NCBI RefSeq assembly: GCF_037201965.1
Contig: NZ_CP147518.1
Coordinates: 5,759,001 to 5,823,000, forward strand
DNA from: Spirosoma sp. SC4-14
GTDB taxonomy: Bacteria; Bacteroidota; Bacteroidia; Cytophagales; Spirosomataceae
Direction: 5' to 3'
Length of the DNA stretch: 64,000 nucleotides
The notes under the pieces are model-generated. The model made no database searches, was not told where the DNA came from, and was given only the letters and a program-made list of their open reading frames with translations. Below, piece after piece: positions 51,265 to 60,808 of this stretch. Both the position numbers and the translations under genes were made by a program. Position 1 is the first letter of the stretch. Each line of letters begins with the position of its first letter.

Positions 51265-52806
51265 TCAAACCCCTGCCCTGGTCAGCATCTCAACAGCTTC
51301 TGTGTCTTTATAATCGCTGGCCAGCTTTTTCAGATGAGTTTTCAACTGCCGGATGATGGTCGCATTTTTGGAATTACTGTATGTATTATGCATCTCATTG
51401 GGATCGGTTTTTAGATCGAAAAACTCCCAAGATTCGCCTTTCCCGTAGAAATAAATCAGCTTGTATCGATCTGTTCTGATACCAAAGTGCGGCAATACCC
51501 GATGGTCGGCGGGATATTCGTAATAGTGGTAAAACACTGCCTTGCGTCCTTTACCCGCTTTGGGTAATGGTAGAAACGATTTACCCTGCATGTCGGACGG
51601 AATGGGCGCACCCGCCATTTGTAGAATAGTTGGAGCAAAATCAGTATTAATAAACAGATCGCTGGTTATTGTACCCGGCTTGATTTTGGGTGGATAACGC
51701 ACCAGCAGTGGCATATGCATCGATTCTTCATACATAAATCGTTTGTCGAACCAGCCATGTTCGCCCAGATAAAACCCCTGGTCCGACGAATACATAACAA
51801 CAGTGTTTTCCAACATACCGTATTTGTCCAGATAGTCTAGTACCCGCCCCACGTTGCGATCCACCGACAATACACAACCAAGGTAATCATGCATATATCG
51901 CTGATATTTCCAGTTATCAAGCGCTTTTCCGGTCAGATGTTGCTGTTTAAATGCTTCATTACGTGGATCATAATAGGCTTTCCAGGCTTTAAGTTGCGCC
52001 GGGTTCATACGTTTAATAATGGGCATAGTATCAATATCGACTTTCAGATCGAGCCCAAGACGCATGGTTGGTGTGGCAAGCTGCATATCCTGATGCTGCG
52101 CTGCCAATCGGCCTTCATATGTATCATAAAAAGTCGATGGCATCGGAAACGTTTTTCCATCAAATGCATGCAGGTCCGTGGTATCGGGTAGCCATTCGCG
52201 ATGGGGTGCTTTGTGACCAATAACCAGACAAAACGGTTTAGAGGCATCGCGTCCGCTTTCGATCCAATTCAGCGCGTCGTCGGTGATCAGGTTTGTGACA
52301 TAACCATCCCTGCGAACAGTTTTACCATCCATCTGAATAAAATTGGGGCTATAGTACAACCCCTGACCAGGCAGTATCTCCCAAAAATCGAAGTAATGCG
52401 GATTTGCTTTCAGGTGCCATTTTCCGATCCAGGCAGTTTGATAACCTGCCTCCTGAAGATATTTTGGAAACATCGGCTGACTGGCATCAAAGGTCGTATA
52501 ATTATCACGGTGGCCATTGATATGACTGTATTTCCCCGTCAGTAGCGTAGCTCGGCTCGGTGCACAAATTGAATTGGTACAGAACATATTGGTAAACACC
52601 ACTCCTTCGCGTCCAATACGATCAATGTTGGGTGTTTTAACATACGGACTTCCATAGGCACTAATTGCCTGTAACGCATGGTCATCGGAGAAAATAACGA
52701 TGATATTGGGGCGTGAAGTCGCCTTAAAATCAACGGGAGCCAGCCGAAAGGCTACCAATAGAATTGGCAGCGCCAGGAAAAAACCTACTTTCGTTAAACG
52801 ATTCAT
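51265..52806 (-). CDS. Secreted sulfatase (arylsulfatase type)
   Basis: 513 aa with a signal peptide of about 25 residues. The formylglycine motif C-A-P-S-R carries Cys81 (N-S-I-C-A-P-S-R-A-T-L-L-T-G), so activation by a formylglycine-generating enzyme is needed. Metal-site D-D (F-S-D-D-H) and the later K-W-H-L, S-D-Q-G-F-Y-L-G-E-H-G motifs are present. Substrates are likely sulfated polysaccharides or glycans. It is convergent with the GH106 gene. Confidence 0.92.
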   Translation of the reverse strand: MNRLTKVGFFLALPILLVAFRLAPVDFKATSRPNIIVIFSDDHALQAISAYGSPYVKTPNIDRIGREGVVFTNMFCTNSICAPSRATLLTGKYSHINGHRDNYTTFDASQPMFPKYLQEAGYQTAWIGKWHLKANPHYFDFWEILPGQGLYYSPNFIQMDGKTVRRDGYVTNLITDDALNWIESGRDASKPFCLVIGHKAPHREWLPDTTDLHAFDGKTFPMPSTFYDTYEGRLAAQHQDMQLATPTMRLGLDLKVDIDTMPIIKRMNPAQLKAWKAYYDPRNEAFKQQHLTGKALDNWKYQRYMHDYLGCVLSVDRNVGRVLDYLDKYGMLENTVVMYSSDQGFYLGEHGWFDKRFMYEESMHMPLLVRYPPKIKPGTITSDLFINTDFAPTILQMAGAPIPSDMQGKSFLPLPKAGKGRKAVFYHYYEYPADHRVLPHFGIRTDRYKLIYFYGKGESWEFFDLKTDPNEMHNTYSNSKNATIIRQLKTHLKKLASDYKDTEAVEMLTRAGV

Positions 52807-52937
52807 TATTGTTCAAGTCAGTATTCTTCGCCTTAGGTGCCTACTAACACACACGCTAAAGGGAGTATTTTTATAGAGAATGCCTGAAACAAATGAATCT
52901 ACTGCCGCCCGGCTGCCAATAGGCAGGGCATAAATAA

Positions 52938-52970
52938 AAAACCGTCAAATCGGGCTGATTTGACGGTTTT
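52938..52970 (-). terminator. Terminator of the tRNA unit
   Basis: 14-bp perfect stem AAAACCGTCAAATC (52938-52951) / GATTTGACGGTTTT (52957-52970). It is followed on the minus strand by a T-run (TTTTTTATTTATG), a few nt past tRNA-Pro. Confidence 0.8.
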
Positions 52971-52976
52971 GTGTAG

Positions 52977-53050
52977 TCGGGGTGGCAGGATTCGAACCTA
53001 CGACCTCCTGCTCCCAAAGCAGGCGCGATACCGGGCTACGCTACACCCCG
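52977..53050 (-). tRNA. tRNA-Pro (TGG)
   Basis: A 74-nt cloverleaf on the minus strand. The acceptor stem is CGGGGTG / CACCCCG with discriminator A. The D-arm is GTAGCGTAGCCCGG, the anticodon loop CTTTGGGAG has anticodon TGG, and the T-arm GGTTCGAATCC is intact. CCA is not encoded. Confidence 0.95.
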
Positions 53051-53095
53051 AAAGTCGAGCTTTTTAAACTGATCATCAACTTAAAAGCGCTCCTG

Positions 53096-53182
53096 CGGAG
53101 AGAGAGGGATTCGAACCCTCGGTACCGTTACCAGTACGACAGTTTAGCAAACTGTTCCTTTCGGCCTCTCAGGCATCTCTCC
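53096..53182 (-). tRNA. tRNA-Ser (GCT)
   Basis: An 87-nt class II tRNA on the minus strand. The acceptor stem is GGAGAGA / TCTCTCC, the D-arm starts GCCTGAGAGG, and the anticodon stem-loop ACAGTTTGCTAAACTGT has anticodon GCT. It has a long variable arm, and GGTTCGAATCC in the T-arm. It lies 45 nt upstream of tRNA-Pro, probably cotranscribed. Confidence 0.95.
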
Positions 53183-53350
53183 GTAGCCGTTCATCCGTTC
53201 GCTGGATGATTGGGACACAAAGGTAGAGGGATTTTTCGTTTACAGCAAGAGGTAACCCAGAAAATCTTTTAAGAATTATTATTTTCGCCCCTCCCAAATG
53301 CTGCCCTCCGATGTGCAACTCCGTCATCGTCAGGTTAATTATTGCGTTTC

Positions 53351-54313
53351 ATGAATTGGCTGTACTCGTTATCAAAAACTGATTTTTTTTTCATTGGCTT
53401 ATTTATCGTGCTGTATGGGCTCTATATTTTTCGCACATTCAGCCTGGCTCAGCAACTCAACACGTCGGCCTGGGGAGTTATTCCTAAATTTTTTTTGCGC
53501 AGTAGTTATCTCATTTTGCTGTTGATTGCGTTGCTCGGCCCTTCCTTTGGCGAAGTCGATCAAAACACCACCACAACTGGCCGCGATATTTATCTGATCA
53601 TCGATGTGTCGCGTTCGATGGATGCCACCGATGCGGTACCAACCCGGCTCGAACGGGTTAAATATGGCATTCAGCAACTTTGCGATACCCTGGCAACCGA
53701 TCGTTTTGGCCTTATTGTAGCCGCCAGCGAATCATTTGTTCTCTCGCCATTAACGGCCGACCATGACGCGCTCAAGCGTTTCGTGCGGGATATTCGCACC
53801 CGAAAATCAGATATGGGTGGCACCGACCTCTGCTCAGCTATTGAACTCGCCCGACAAAAATTTCTGACCGATTCTTCAACCTTGCTTACTGCCAAAAGCA
53901 TTGTGCTATTTAGCGATGGCGAAAATTTTGGAACCTGTAGCCGTCCCGAATTAGCCGGACTTCGCACGGCTGGCATACCAATGATTACGGTAGGCGTTGG
54001 TACCGATCAGGGATCATCGATTCGGGAAGGTCACGATTTTATCCGCGACGATGCCGGGCAAATTGTGCGCAGCCAGTTAAACAGATCCTTTCTTCAGGAA
54101 TTAGCGCTAAACAGTCGCGGGCAATACATCGAATCAACAAACGATGGACAATACGTTCGGCAAATTACCAGCACCCTATTAACCCAACATGGACTTCGCA
54201 TTGACCAGAATCGGGTATCGGTTTCGTCAAACAAGTACGTTTATTTTCTGTTAGCGGCCCTGATTCTCCTCGCATTTGACGTGATTATAACGGTAAGAAC
54301 TTTTAGGTTATAA
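53351..54313 (+). CDS. VWA domain membrane protein (BatA/BatB-like)
   Basis: 320 aa from ATG 53351 (a TTG at 53342 would add 3 residues). Two N-terminal helices (about 12-28 and 50-65) precede a von Willebrand A domain (about 80-275). The MIDAS motif is D-V-S-R-S-M-D, T is in G-G-T-D-L-C-S and D is in F-S-D-G-E-N. A C-terminal helix follows (about 295-315). This is the layout of Bat proteins of the aerotolerance operon. The MoxR ATPase and BatD usual in the operon are not visible here. Confidence 0.9.
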   Translation: MNWLYSLSKTDFFFIGLFIVLYGLYIFRTFSLAQQLNTSAWGVIPKFFLRSSYLILLLIALLGPSFGEVDQNTTTTGRDIYLIIDVSRSMDATDAVPTRLERVKYGIQQLCDTLATDRFGLIVAASESFVLSPLTADHDALKRFVRDIRTRKSDMGGTDLCSAIELARQKFLTDSSTLLTAKSIVLFSDGENFGTCSRPELAGLRTAGIPMITVGVGTDQGSSIREGHDFIRDDAGQIVRSQLNRSFLQELALNSRGQYIESTNDGQYVRQITSTLLTQHGLRIDQNRVSVSSNKYVYFLLAALILLAFDVIITVRTFRL

Positions 54314-54364
54314 GAGCATCTCAAAGTTTCGCCTTATTTTTGGCGACCGATACGCTATTGACGT

Positions 54365-55060
54365 ATGATCTACTTATTCATTGCGGTCTGGCTCTGGTGG
54401 GATACACCTCACTCACTAAATCAGATTTCCCGAAACAATGAGGCTCGTAAAGAAGCTGAAACAGCCTATAAGGCTGGCGACTATACACGTGCCATGCATT
54501 TATATGCAAACTTGAGTCGTATTACAACCACTATTGATCCGGGCGTTCGCCTGAATCTGGGCCATACTTATTTCCACCTGAAACGATACAACAAAGCTCG
54601 TGCTCAATACGAAGCTTTATTGAGTTCAGATCGTCCTGATTTACGAACCGCTGCGGCTACACAATTGGGGGTTATTGCCTGTTTACAGCAGGATACAGCA
54701 AAAGCATTGATGCTGTTTGAACAGGCTTTGCTCGAAAATCCGGATAACGAACCGGCGCGCTTCGATTTTGAATTAATAAAAAAACAGTTTTCTCAGAAAC
54801 TGCCTGATCCCAAAGCCCATCGGCAACTTTCTGAAAAACAACAGCAGACAACGACCCTGACTCAACCTTCGGGCGGACGAGAGGTCGAGCGATCTGACCG
54901 TCAGGACGAACTACTGCATCGTTTTCAACGACTGGATCTGACAGAAGAACAGGCTCTACAGTTACTCAATGCAATGCAGGACGATGATCTGCCCTATGCA
55001 TTAACACAGTCGGCCCGGCATGCTGCTACCAAAAAGGCAGCTAATAACAGCCGCTGGTAA
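54365..55060 (+). CDS. Tetratricopeptide membrane protein (BatC-like)
   Basis: 231 aa. The N-terminal segment (about 1-15) is a hydrophobic anchor. TPR helices run over 25-140 (A-E-T-A-Y-K-A-G-D-Y-T-R-A-M-H-L-Y; N-L-G-H-T-Y-F-H-L-K-R-Y-N-K-A-R-A-Q-Y), followed by a charged, Gln-rich tail with a coiled-coil tendency. Together with the VWA protein 51 nt upstream it matches the BatB-BatC part of the aerotolerance cluster. Confidence 0.85.
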   Translation: MIYLFIAVWLWWDTPHSLNQISRNNEARKEAETAYKAGDYTRAMHLYANLSRITTTIDPGVRLNLGHTYFHLKRYNKARAQYEALLSSDRPDLRTAAATQLGVIACLQQDTAKALMLFEQALLENPDNEPARFDFELIKKQFSQKLPDPKAHRQLSEKQQQTTTLTQPSGGREVERSDRQDELLHRFQRLDLTEEQALQLLNAMQDDDLPYALTQSARHAATKKAANNSRW

Positions 55061-55141
55061 GTCGACAACTTATTGAGCCCCTTTTTCTGTTATGGTACTA
55101 GCGCTAAGCCGCCTGGCTCGCTCCATTAACAACTAGTGACT

Positions 55142-56317
55142 ATGAACGAAGTCGTAATAATTTCTGCTGTGCGAACGCCTATCGGGTCGTTTGGTGGTGT
55201 GTTTTCAACCCTGTCGGCTACCGATCTGGGGGCTGCGGCTATTCGGGGAGCCCTAACCCGCGCCGGAGTGTCGGCCGATCTGGTTCAGGAAGTATATATG
55301 GGTAATGTAGTGTCGGCCAATGTTGGGCAGGCTCCCGCCCGGCAAGCGGCCCTTAAAGCGGGCATACCCGCAACAGCTCCCTGCACCACCATCAATAAAG
55401 TGTGTGCTTCGGGGGCTAAAGCCATTATGCTGGCGGCCCAGAGCATTCAGTTAGGGCTAGCCGATATTGTGGTGGCGGGTGGTATGGAAAGCATGACAAA
55501 TGCCCCCTATTATGTTCCAAAAGCTCGTTTTGGCTATAAATACGGCAATGGTGAATTAGTTGACGGGCTGGCCCGCGATGGATTGGTTGATGCTTATGAC
55601 CAGTGCGCCATGGGCGTTTTTGCCGATCAGACGGCCCGCCAGTATGCCATCAGCCGGGAAGCACAGGACGCCTACACCGTGCAGTCGTATAAGCGGTCGG
55701 AGGCCAATACGCAGAACGGTCGTTTTGGTTCTGAAATTATTGCGGTAGAAGTGCCCGGCCGCAAAGGCGCAATCACCATAAGCGAAGATGAAGAATACAA
55801 AAACGTCATCTATGATAAAATCCCAACGCTGAAGCCAGCCTTTGGAGCGGATGGCACCGTAACGGCCGCCAGTTCGTCGCCAATCAGCGATGGCGCTTCG
55901 GCACTGGTTATTATGAGCCGCCACCGGGCCGACCAGTTGGGCGTAAAACCGTTGGCCCGGATTGTGGCCTATGCCGATGCGGAACAAGAACCGCAATGGT
56001 TTACAACAGCGCCAACCAAAGCGGTTCCGCTTGCACTCGAACGGGCAGGGTTAACCGCCAACGATATTGATTTTTTTGAAGTGAATGAAGCCTTTGCAGT
56101 TGTTCCACTTGCATTCAGTACGGTCTTAGCGATACCCCAGGAAAAATTAAATGTATTCGGCGGAGCGGTTTCTATCGGCCATCCGCTGGGCGCATCAGGT
56201 GCCCGAATCGTAACGACGCTAACGAATGTTTTACAGCAAAACAACGGTCGTTATGGCGCTGCCGGTATCTGCAACGGTGGTGGCGGAGCTTCAGCCATTG
56301 TAATTGAGAAACTATAA
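55142..56317 (+). CDS. Acetyl-CoA C-acetyltransferase (thiolase)
   Basis: 391 aa from ATG 55142, usual length. Two acetyl-CoA condense to acetoacetyl-CoA or the reverse. Nucleophile in I-N-K-V-C-A-S-G-A-K-A, H in E-V-N-E-A-F-A-V and the catalytic Cys in G-I-C-N-G-G-G-G-A-S-A. I-S-I-G-H-P-L-G-A-S-G is also present. ATG is preceded by GTG ACT, a less likely start. The gene stands alone before purC. Confidence 0.94.
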   Translation: MNEVVIISAVRTPIGSFGGVFSTLSATDLGAAAIRGALTRAGVSADLVQEVYMGNVVSANVGQAPARQAALKAGIPATAPCTTINKVCASGAKAIMLAAQSIQLGLADIVVAGGMESMTNAPYYVPKARFGYKYGNGELVDGLARDGLVDAYDQCAMGVFADQTARQYAISREAQDAYTVQSYKRSEANTQNGRFGSEIIAVEVPGRKGAITISEDEEYKNVIYDKIPTLKPAFGADGTVTAASSSPISDGASALVIMSRHRADQLGVKPLARIVAYADAEQEPQWFTTAPTKAVPLALERAGLTANDIDFFEVNEAFAVVPLAFSTVLAIPQEKLNVFGGAVSIGHPLGASGARIVTTLTNVLQQNNGRYGAAGICNGGGGASAIVIEKL

Positions 56318-56395
56318 AAGTCCCCCAGCCCCTGAAAAGGAAGTGCTGCTTTAAAAAGTATGCGGTATCACCTTCTCGTCGGGGCGTCATAAAAA

Positions 56396-57337
56396 ATGAA
56401 CGCCATACAAGAAACCAACTTCCAGTTTCCCGGCCAAACGGGCTTCTACAGAGGAAAAGTACGGGATGTTTATTCATTCCCGGACAAAATGGTAATGATC
56501 GCATCCGACCGCATTTCGGCATTTGATGTGGTACTACCTCGCCCAATTCCCTATAAAGGCCAGGTTCTCAACCAAACAGCCGCTTATTTTCTGAAGGCCA
56601 CGGCCGATATTGTGCCAAACTGGCTGCTCGATGTTCCAGATCCGAATGTAAGTGTTGGCTTAAAGTGTGAACCGTATGCCGTTGAGATGGTAGTACGCGG
56701 TTATCTGGCTGGCCATGCCTGGCGTGAGTACCGCGATGGGCACCGGATGCTATGCGGAGTTGCCTTACCCGAGGGTCTGCGCGAAAATGATCGCCTGCCC
56801 GAACCAATCATTACGCCATCGACCAAAGCCCACGAAGGACACGACGAAGACATAAGTCGTGAAGAAATTCTACAACAGGGCATTGTGTCAGAAGCCGACT
56901 ATGTTCAGCTCGAACGCTACGCCCTGGCCCTGTTTAAACGCGGAACCGAAATGGCAGCCGAGCGCGGCCTGATTCTGGTCGATACCAAATATGAGTTCGG
57001 TAACCTCGATGGCAAGGTTTATCTGATCGACGAAGTACATACCCCCGACTCGTCGCGCTATTTTTATATGGATACCTATGAGGCTAATCTGGCCGCCAAT
57101 CTGCCCCAAAAGCAGCTATCCAAGGAGTTTGTCCGCGAGTGGCTCATTGCAAATGGTTTTCAGGGAAAAAGCGGGCAAACCGTTCCAGCCATGACCGATG
57201 AGTGGGTAAATCAGATTTCGGCCCGGTATATCGAGTTGTATGAAACCGTTACGGGCCAGGCGTTTCAACCTGCCAATCCCAGCATCGATCCAGCGGAACG
57301 AATAGAAACCAACGTTCGTAAATCAATTTCTATTTGA
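56396..57337 (+). CDS. purC: Phosphoribosylaminoimidazolesuccinocarboxamide synthase
   Basis: 313 aa, in the range of the long PurC form. SAICAR synthetase joins CAIR and aspartate with ATP in purine synthesis. Motifs: G-K-V-R-D-V-Y near the start (residues 19-25), [24 protein letters not shown] and L-V-D-T-K-Y-E-F-G with the catalytic/metal-region residues. ATG 56396. Confidence 0.95.
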   Translation: MNAIQETNFQFPGQTGFYRGKVRDVYSFPDKMVMIASDRISAFDVVLPRPIPYKGQVLNQTAAYFLKATADIVPNWLLDVPDPNVSVGLKCEPYAVEMVVRGYLAGHAWREYRDGHRMLCGVALPEGLRENDRLPEPIITPSTKAHEGHDEDISREEILQQGIVSEADYVQLERYALALFKRGTEMAAERGLILVDTKYEFGNLDGKVYLIDEVHTPDSSRYFYMDTYEANLAANLPQKQLSKEFVREWLIANGFQGKSGQTVPAMTDEWVNQISARYIELYETVTGQAFQPANPSIDPAERIETNVRKSISI

Positions 57338-57622
57338 CTTATCAACTTACTCCGTTAAGTTGCTTCGTAAATACAAAATTTTCGCTCATAGCCATTGTAC
57401 GATAAGATGGCTATGAGCGAACGTGTGGGAACTATCGGCACCTTGGCTTTCGTAAATCAGGTAGTCTGTCTAAACGCGCTCCCATTACGTCTAATACAGA
57501 GATCGATCAGCCATTCTATCCACAAATCGTTTCGCCAACGATTTTCAAAAAAATTAAGATTTATTCATATATTATTTAACGAACCGTTTTTAAATTCCAG
57601 AAACCTGAAACCAAATAACCAG

Positions 57623-58039
57623 ATGAATTACACAATCGAAAGAAACGAGCAGTATGCTCTGATCCGGCTGGCAGAAAGCGAATTTGGTGGTGACGTAGCA
57701 ACTGAGTTCGAAAACCTGAGCCGTTCCTTGTTCCGTTCGGGTTATAGTAATATAATTGTTGACATGGCCTCAACCCAATCGGTCGATCCGGTGGGCGTTA
57801 GTACCATTCGTAAGATAAACCGTCAGTGTACTAACGAAGTTGGTTTATTCGTGTTAGTGACAAAGAATGATGACTTGATTGATTTTCTGGATACGGCGAA
57901 TATCAGCGACCTGACAATTCTGCCAACAGTAGAAGAAGCTGTCGACGCCGTGTTTATGAATGAGTTGGAGAACGATTTTCGCAGTGAGGAAGATGATGAG
58001 TACGACGCAGGGGGAAGCATCGGCCGGGATGCCGACTAA
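57623..58039 (+). CDS. STAS domain protein (anti-anti-sigma-like)
   Basis: 138 aa from ATG 57623. A STAS fold occupies residues 1-105 (Y-T-I-E-R-N-E-Q-Y-A-L-I-R-L start; V-D-M-A-S-T-Q-S-V-D-P-V-G-V-S-T-I with the Ser/Thr before the helix where SpoIIAA is phosphorylated). An acidic tail follows (E-N-D-F-R-S-E-E-D-D-E-Y-D). No RsbW-type kinase is nearby. The gene overlaps the ribonuclease Z start by 11 nt, and this STAS-rnz pair suggests translational coupling. Confidence 0.85.
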   Translation: MNYTIERNEQYALIRLAESEFGGDVATEFENLSRSLFRSGYSNIIVDMASTQSVDPVGVSTIRKINRQCTNEVGLFVLVTKNDDLIDFLDTANISDLTILPTVEEAVDAVFMNELENDFRSEEDDEYDAGGSIGRDAD

Positions 58040-59021
58040 AGAATCAGTTTCTGATTATGAACACCATAAACCAGGCAATCCGACATTTGCTCTTACAATA
58101 CTAGGGGCCGGGTCGGCAACTCCTACATTACGCTATCATCCAACATCGCAGTTGCTCACGGTTGGTAACGACTATATGCTCATCGACTGTGGCGAAGGCA
58201 CTCAGCTTCGGCTCATTGAGCAAAAAATTCGACCGGGGCGGCTGCGGTATATTTTTATAACCCATCTGCACGGCGATCATTATTTCGGTCTCCCTCCTCT
58301 TCTGTCGACTCTGAATCTGGCAGGTCGTACTGAAGATCTCTTTCTGTTTGGCCCGCGTGGCCTCGATGAAGTGCTTACTACAATTTTTCGGGTATCAGAC
58401 TCTCGGCTGGGCTATAAACTGCATTTCCAGCCAGTGAATCCGGAAACCTCAACGCTGTTGCTGGACCATCCACAGGTAACTGTCGAATCAATTCCGCTCC
58501 AGCACCGAATCGATTGCTCTGGCTATCTGTTTCGGGAAAAGCCACACCCGCGTCGGCTACTGCGCGACCGACTGCCCAGCGATATACCAGTTCAGTATTT
58601 AAAAATGCTGAAAGAGGGTCATGATATTCTAAGTCCAGAAGGAGCTATTATTCATACCGCCGACGATGTTACGGTGCCGGGTTTGCCATCCCGTTCCTAT
58701 GCTTTCTGTTCCGATACCCGCTATATAGAAGAGTTGGCGGCCCAGTTGCATGGTGTCGATCTGCTGTATCACGAAGCAACATTTCTGGAAGATAATGCGC
58801 TCCGGGCCGCCGAGGTTTTTCATTCGACTGCTAAGCAGGCCGCAACCGTTGCCGCTAAAGCAGAAGCTGGCCGACTGCTGATTGGGCACTTTTCGTCGCG
58901 CTACAAACAATATGATGCATTTGTTAATGAAGCCAGAACCGTTTTTCCAGAAACGTATATTGCGACAGAAGGCACAACAATTCCCATTGAAAACTGGAGC
59001 GATCGCTCATCAACTTCCTGA
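58029..59021 (+). CDS. rnz: Ribonuclease Z
   Basis: 330 aa from the ATG at 58029, which overlaps the STAS gene by 11 nt; in-frame ATGs at 57993 and 57960 are alternatives. Metallo-beta-lactamase fold: I-L-G-A-G-S-A-T-P-T near the start, T-H-L-H-G-D-H-Y-F-G zinc motif, later Y-A-F-C-S-D-T-R-Y, Y-H-E-A-T-F-L and G-H-F-S-S-R-Y. It matures tRNA 3' ends that lack encoded CCA, consistent with the two tRNAs in this window. Confidence 0.93.
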   Translation: MPTKESVSDYEHHKPGNPTFALTILGAGSATPTLRYHPTSQLLTVGNDYMLIDCGEGTQLRLIEQKIRPGRLRYIFITHLHGDHYFGLPPLLSTLNLAGRTEDLFLFGPRGLDEVLTTIFRVSDSRLGYKLHFQPVNPETSTLLLDHPQVTVESIPLQHRIDCSGYLFREKPHPRRLLRDRLPSDIPVQYLKMLKEGHDILSPEGAIIHTADDVTVPGLPSRSYAFCSDTRYIEELAAQLHGVDLLYHEATFLEDNALRAAEVFHSTAKQAATVAAKAEAGRLLIGHFSSRYKQYDAFVNEARTVFPETYIATEGTTIPIENWSDRSSTS

Positions 59022-59102
59022 TCGGTTTAGCCCTTTGCGTAAGTTGAGTAAACAATCCTCTGGAATCTGATTATATTTAGGCCCCTAATAATTCATTCAC
59101 AC

Positions 59103-59921
59103 ATGCTGGCCTTTCACTTAGGCTTTCTGGATGTCGGTTGGCTCGACATACTCGACATTCTGCTGGTTGCACTACTTATTTATCAAATCTATAACGTTGT
59201 TCGAGGCAGTGTTGCCAGTCGGGTATTCATTGGCTATTTGCTGGTCTATCTGGCTTATTTGCTGGTTAAAGCCCTCGGTCTGCACCTACTGACAACGATT
59301 CTGGAATATTTTATCAGTGTTGGTGCACTGGCGCTGATTATTATTTTCCAGCAGGAAATCAGACGATTTCTTTTGCTGATTGGCAAATCAACCAATGTAG
59401 CCAATAGTCGCTGGATCCGACGGTGGCTGCTCCGCCAACCCGAAGTTGGTGAACCTGTTACACCGCTTCGCCCTATAATGGATGCCTGTAAAACACTAAG
59501 CGCGGAGTTTTCGGGAGGGCTGATTGTGATTCGGAAAAACGACGATCTGGAGAAATTTACCCAATCGGGCGAGGTCATCGACGCAGAAGTCTCGAAACCA
59601 CTGCTGCTGGCTATTTTCAGTCAGTACAGTCCACTACACGATGGAGCCGTGATTATTGGCGATGGCCGAATCGAAGCAGCCCGTTGTATTCTGCCCGTTT
59701 CGGAAGATGACGAACTTCCCCCTTCATTAGGGTTTCGGCATAGAGCCGCTTTAGGCATGAGCGAAGCCACCGATGCTGCTATTATAGCGGTTTCGGAAGA
59801 AAGTGGTCGGCTAACACTAGCTCTAAACGGTGAATTATACACAAATCTTACCCTGTCGGATCTGGAAGATCGACTCAACAAGTACCTGCGCGAACCCGGC
59901 CGAAAAGAACACAAACTATAA
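59103..59921 (+). CDS. cdaA: Diadenylate cyclase CdaA
   Basis: 272 aa. Three N-terminal membrane helices (about 13-33, 41-58, 64-84) precede the DAC domain (about 95-260). The D-G-A motif is at 180-182 (L-H-D-G-A-V-I-I) and R-H-R at 212-214 (G-F-R-H-R-A-A-L). It makes the messenger c-di-AMP. In Firmicutes cdaA lies with cdaR and glmM; here it follows rnz. ATG 59103. Confidence 0.95.
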   Translation: MLAFHLGFLDVGWLDILDILLVALLIYQIYNVVRGSVASRVFIGYLLVYLAYLLVKALGLHLLTTILEYFISVGALALIIIFQQEIRRFLLLIGKSTNVANSRWIRRWLLRQPEVGEPVTPLRPIMDACKTLSAEFSGGLIVIRKNDDLEKFTQSGEVIDAEVSKPLLLAIFSQYSPLHDGAVIIGDGRIEAARCILPVSEDDELPPSLGFRHRAALGMSEATDAAIIAVSEESGRLTLALNGELYTNLTLSDLEDRLNKYLREPGRKEHKL

Positions 59922-59973
59922 AGGGAGATCGGAGGGTATGCTCCGGATCCCCCTTTCCTATATAGTTAATTAG

Positions 59974-60381
59974 CTAATATTCCAGCATACGAGGCAGGCT
60001 CTTGGCCTGTTCGACAAAGTCGGTTACCTGCTCCACCGAAGGCGGACGCTGGGTAAACTGTCTTTTACTGTTGATTTCGATCAGCTTTGCATGCAGATTA
60101 ACTGCCGAACGCTGGGCTAGCTCCACAACGGTATCGACTCCGGCTTCTTCCATCAGATCGCTATAAACGCGTCCAATGCCCTTGATTCGGGCTAAATCAG
60201 CCCGATTGGCTAATTCCAGCAGAAAAGAAGGGTCGATACCAACGGCAGCCGCTAGTGATTTGCGATCTTGCGGAGTTTTGCTCGCTTCAAGAAGGGCATC
60301 GCTATCGCCCAGGCCCTGGCCTTTGAGGGCATACACCATGGCATCAGTAGTTCCACGAAGTTCTCCTAACGTAATGCTCAT
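59974..60381 (-). CDS. DUF4332 helix-hairpin-helix protein
   Basis: 135 aa, all helical with two helix-hairpin-helix-like segments (D-L-A-R-I-K-G-I-G-R-V-Y-S-D-L-M-E-E-A-G-V-D-T-V near 80-103 is the clear one). DUF4332 proteins are cytoplasmic and of unknown role; HhH suggests nucleic-acid or protein binding. ATG 60381. Confidence 0.85.
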   Translation of the reverse strand: MSITLGELRGTTDAMVYALKGQGLGDSDALLEASKTPQDRKSLAAAVGIDPSFLLELANRADLARIKGIGRVYSDLMEEAGVDTVVELAQRSAVNLHAKLIEINSKRQFTQRPPSVEQVTDFVEQAKSLPRMLEY

Positions 60382-60439
60382 AACAAATAAGAGGTAGGTT
60401 AATGTTTGGGGGCAGAATGACCTTCAGTCTGCCTATACA

Positions 60440-60619
60440 TTATGAACGAACAAGATACTTTCTACGAGTATCGTTTAACAGGAATTTTTTCTGAACGGTA
60501 AAACTTTCCGGGTGCATTTGCCCAAATTCATTTTCCCACTCAGCATACCGCCCAGGCTCCTGCTCCTGAAAACGGATACGATCAATTTTCTTTTGTATTA
60601 AATACTCTTCAAAAGTCAT
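60440..60619 (-). CDS. Small hypothetical protein (59 aa)
   Basis: ATG 60619. The sequence begins M-T-F-E-E-Y-L-I-Q-K-K-I-D and ends R-R-K-Y-L-V-R-S. It is charged and probably helical, with no signal peptide and no Cys. Codon use and a long open frame without other candidates support it. The family is not recognised. It lies alone between a DUF4332 gene and the HtrA-like protease gene. Confidence 0.65.
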   Translation of the reverse strand: MTFEEYLIQKKIDRIRFQEQEPGRYAEWENEFGQMHPESFTVQKKFLLNDTRRKYLVRS

Positions 60620-60808
60620 ACGACAATTTGACCGTATTTACGGTTTTCCAGCAGTAAAGTTACATGCACAAATATACATAGTCAATTATTTTATAGTATT
60701 AAGGTCATTTCAATGACAAATTGACGCATAAACTACCTGATATACATGAAGAAAAGATGTTGGAACAGATCATGTTCCGCTTTCTTTCTCATGTAAACCA
60801 GAAATCGT

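Noticed and set aside
53351-55060. Complete aerotolerance (Bat) operon
   Set aside because: Only VWA and TPR members are present; MoxR, the DUF58 protein and BatD are not in the window, so the operon is not claimed.
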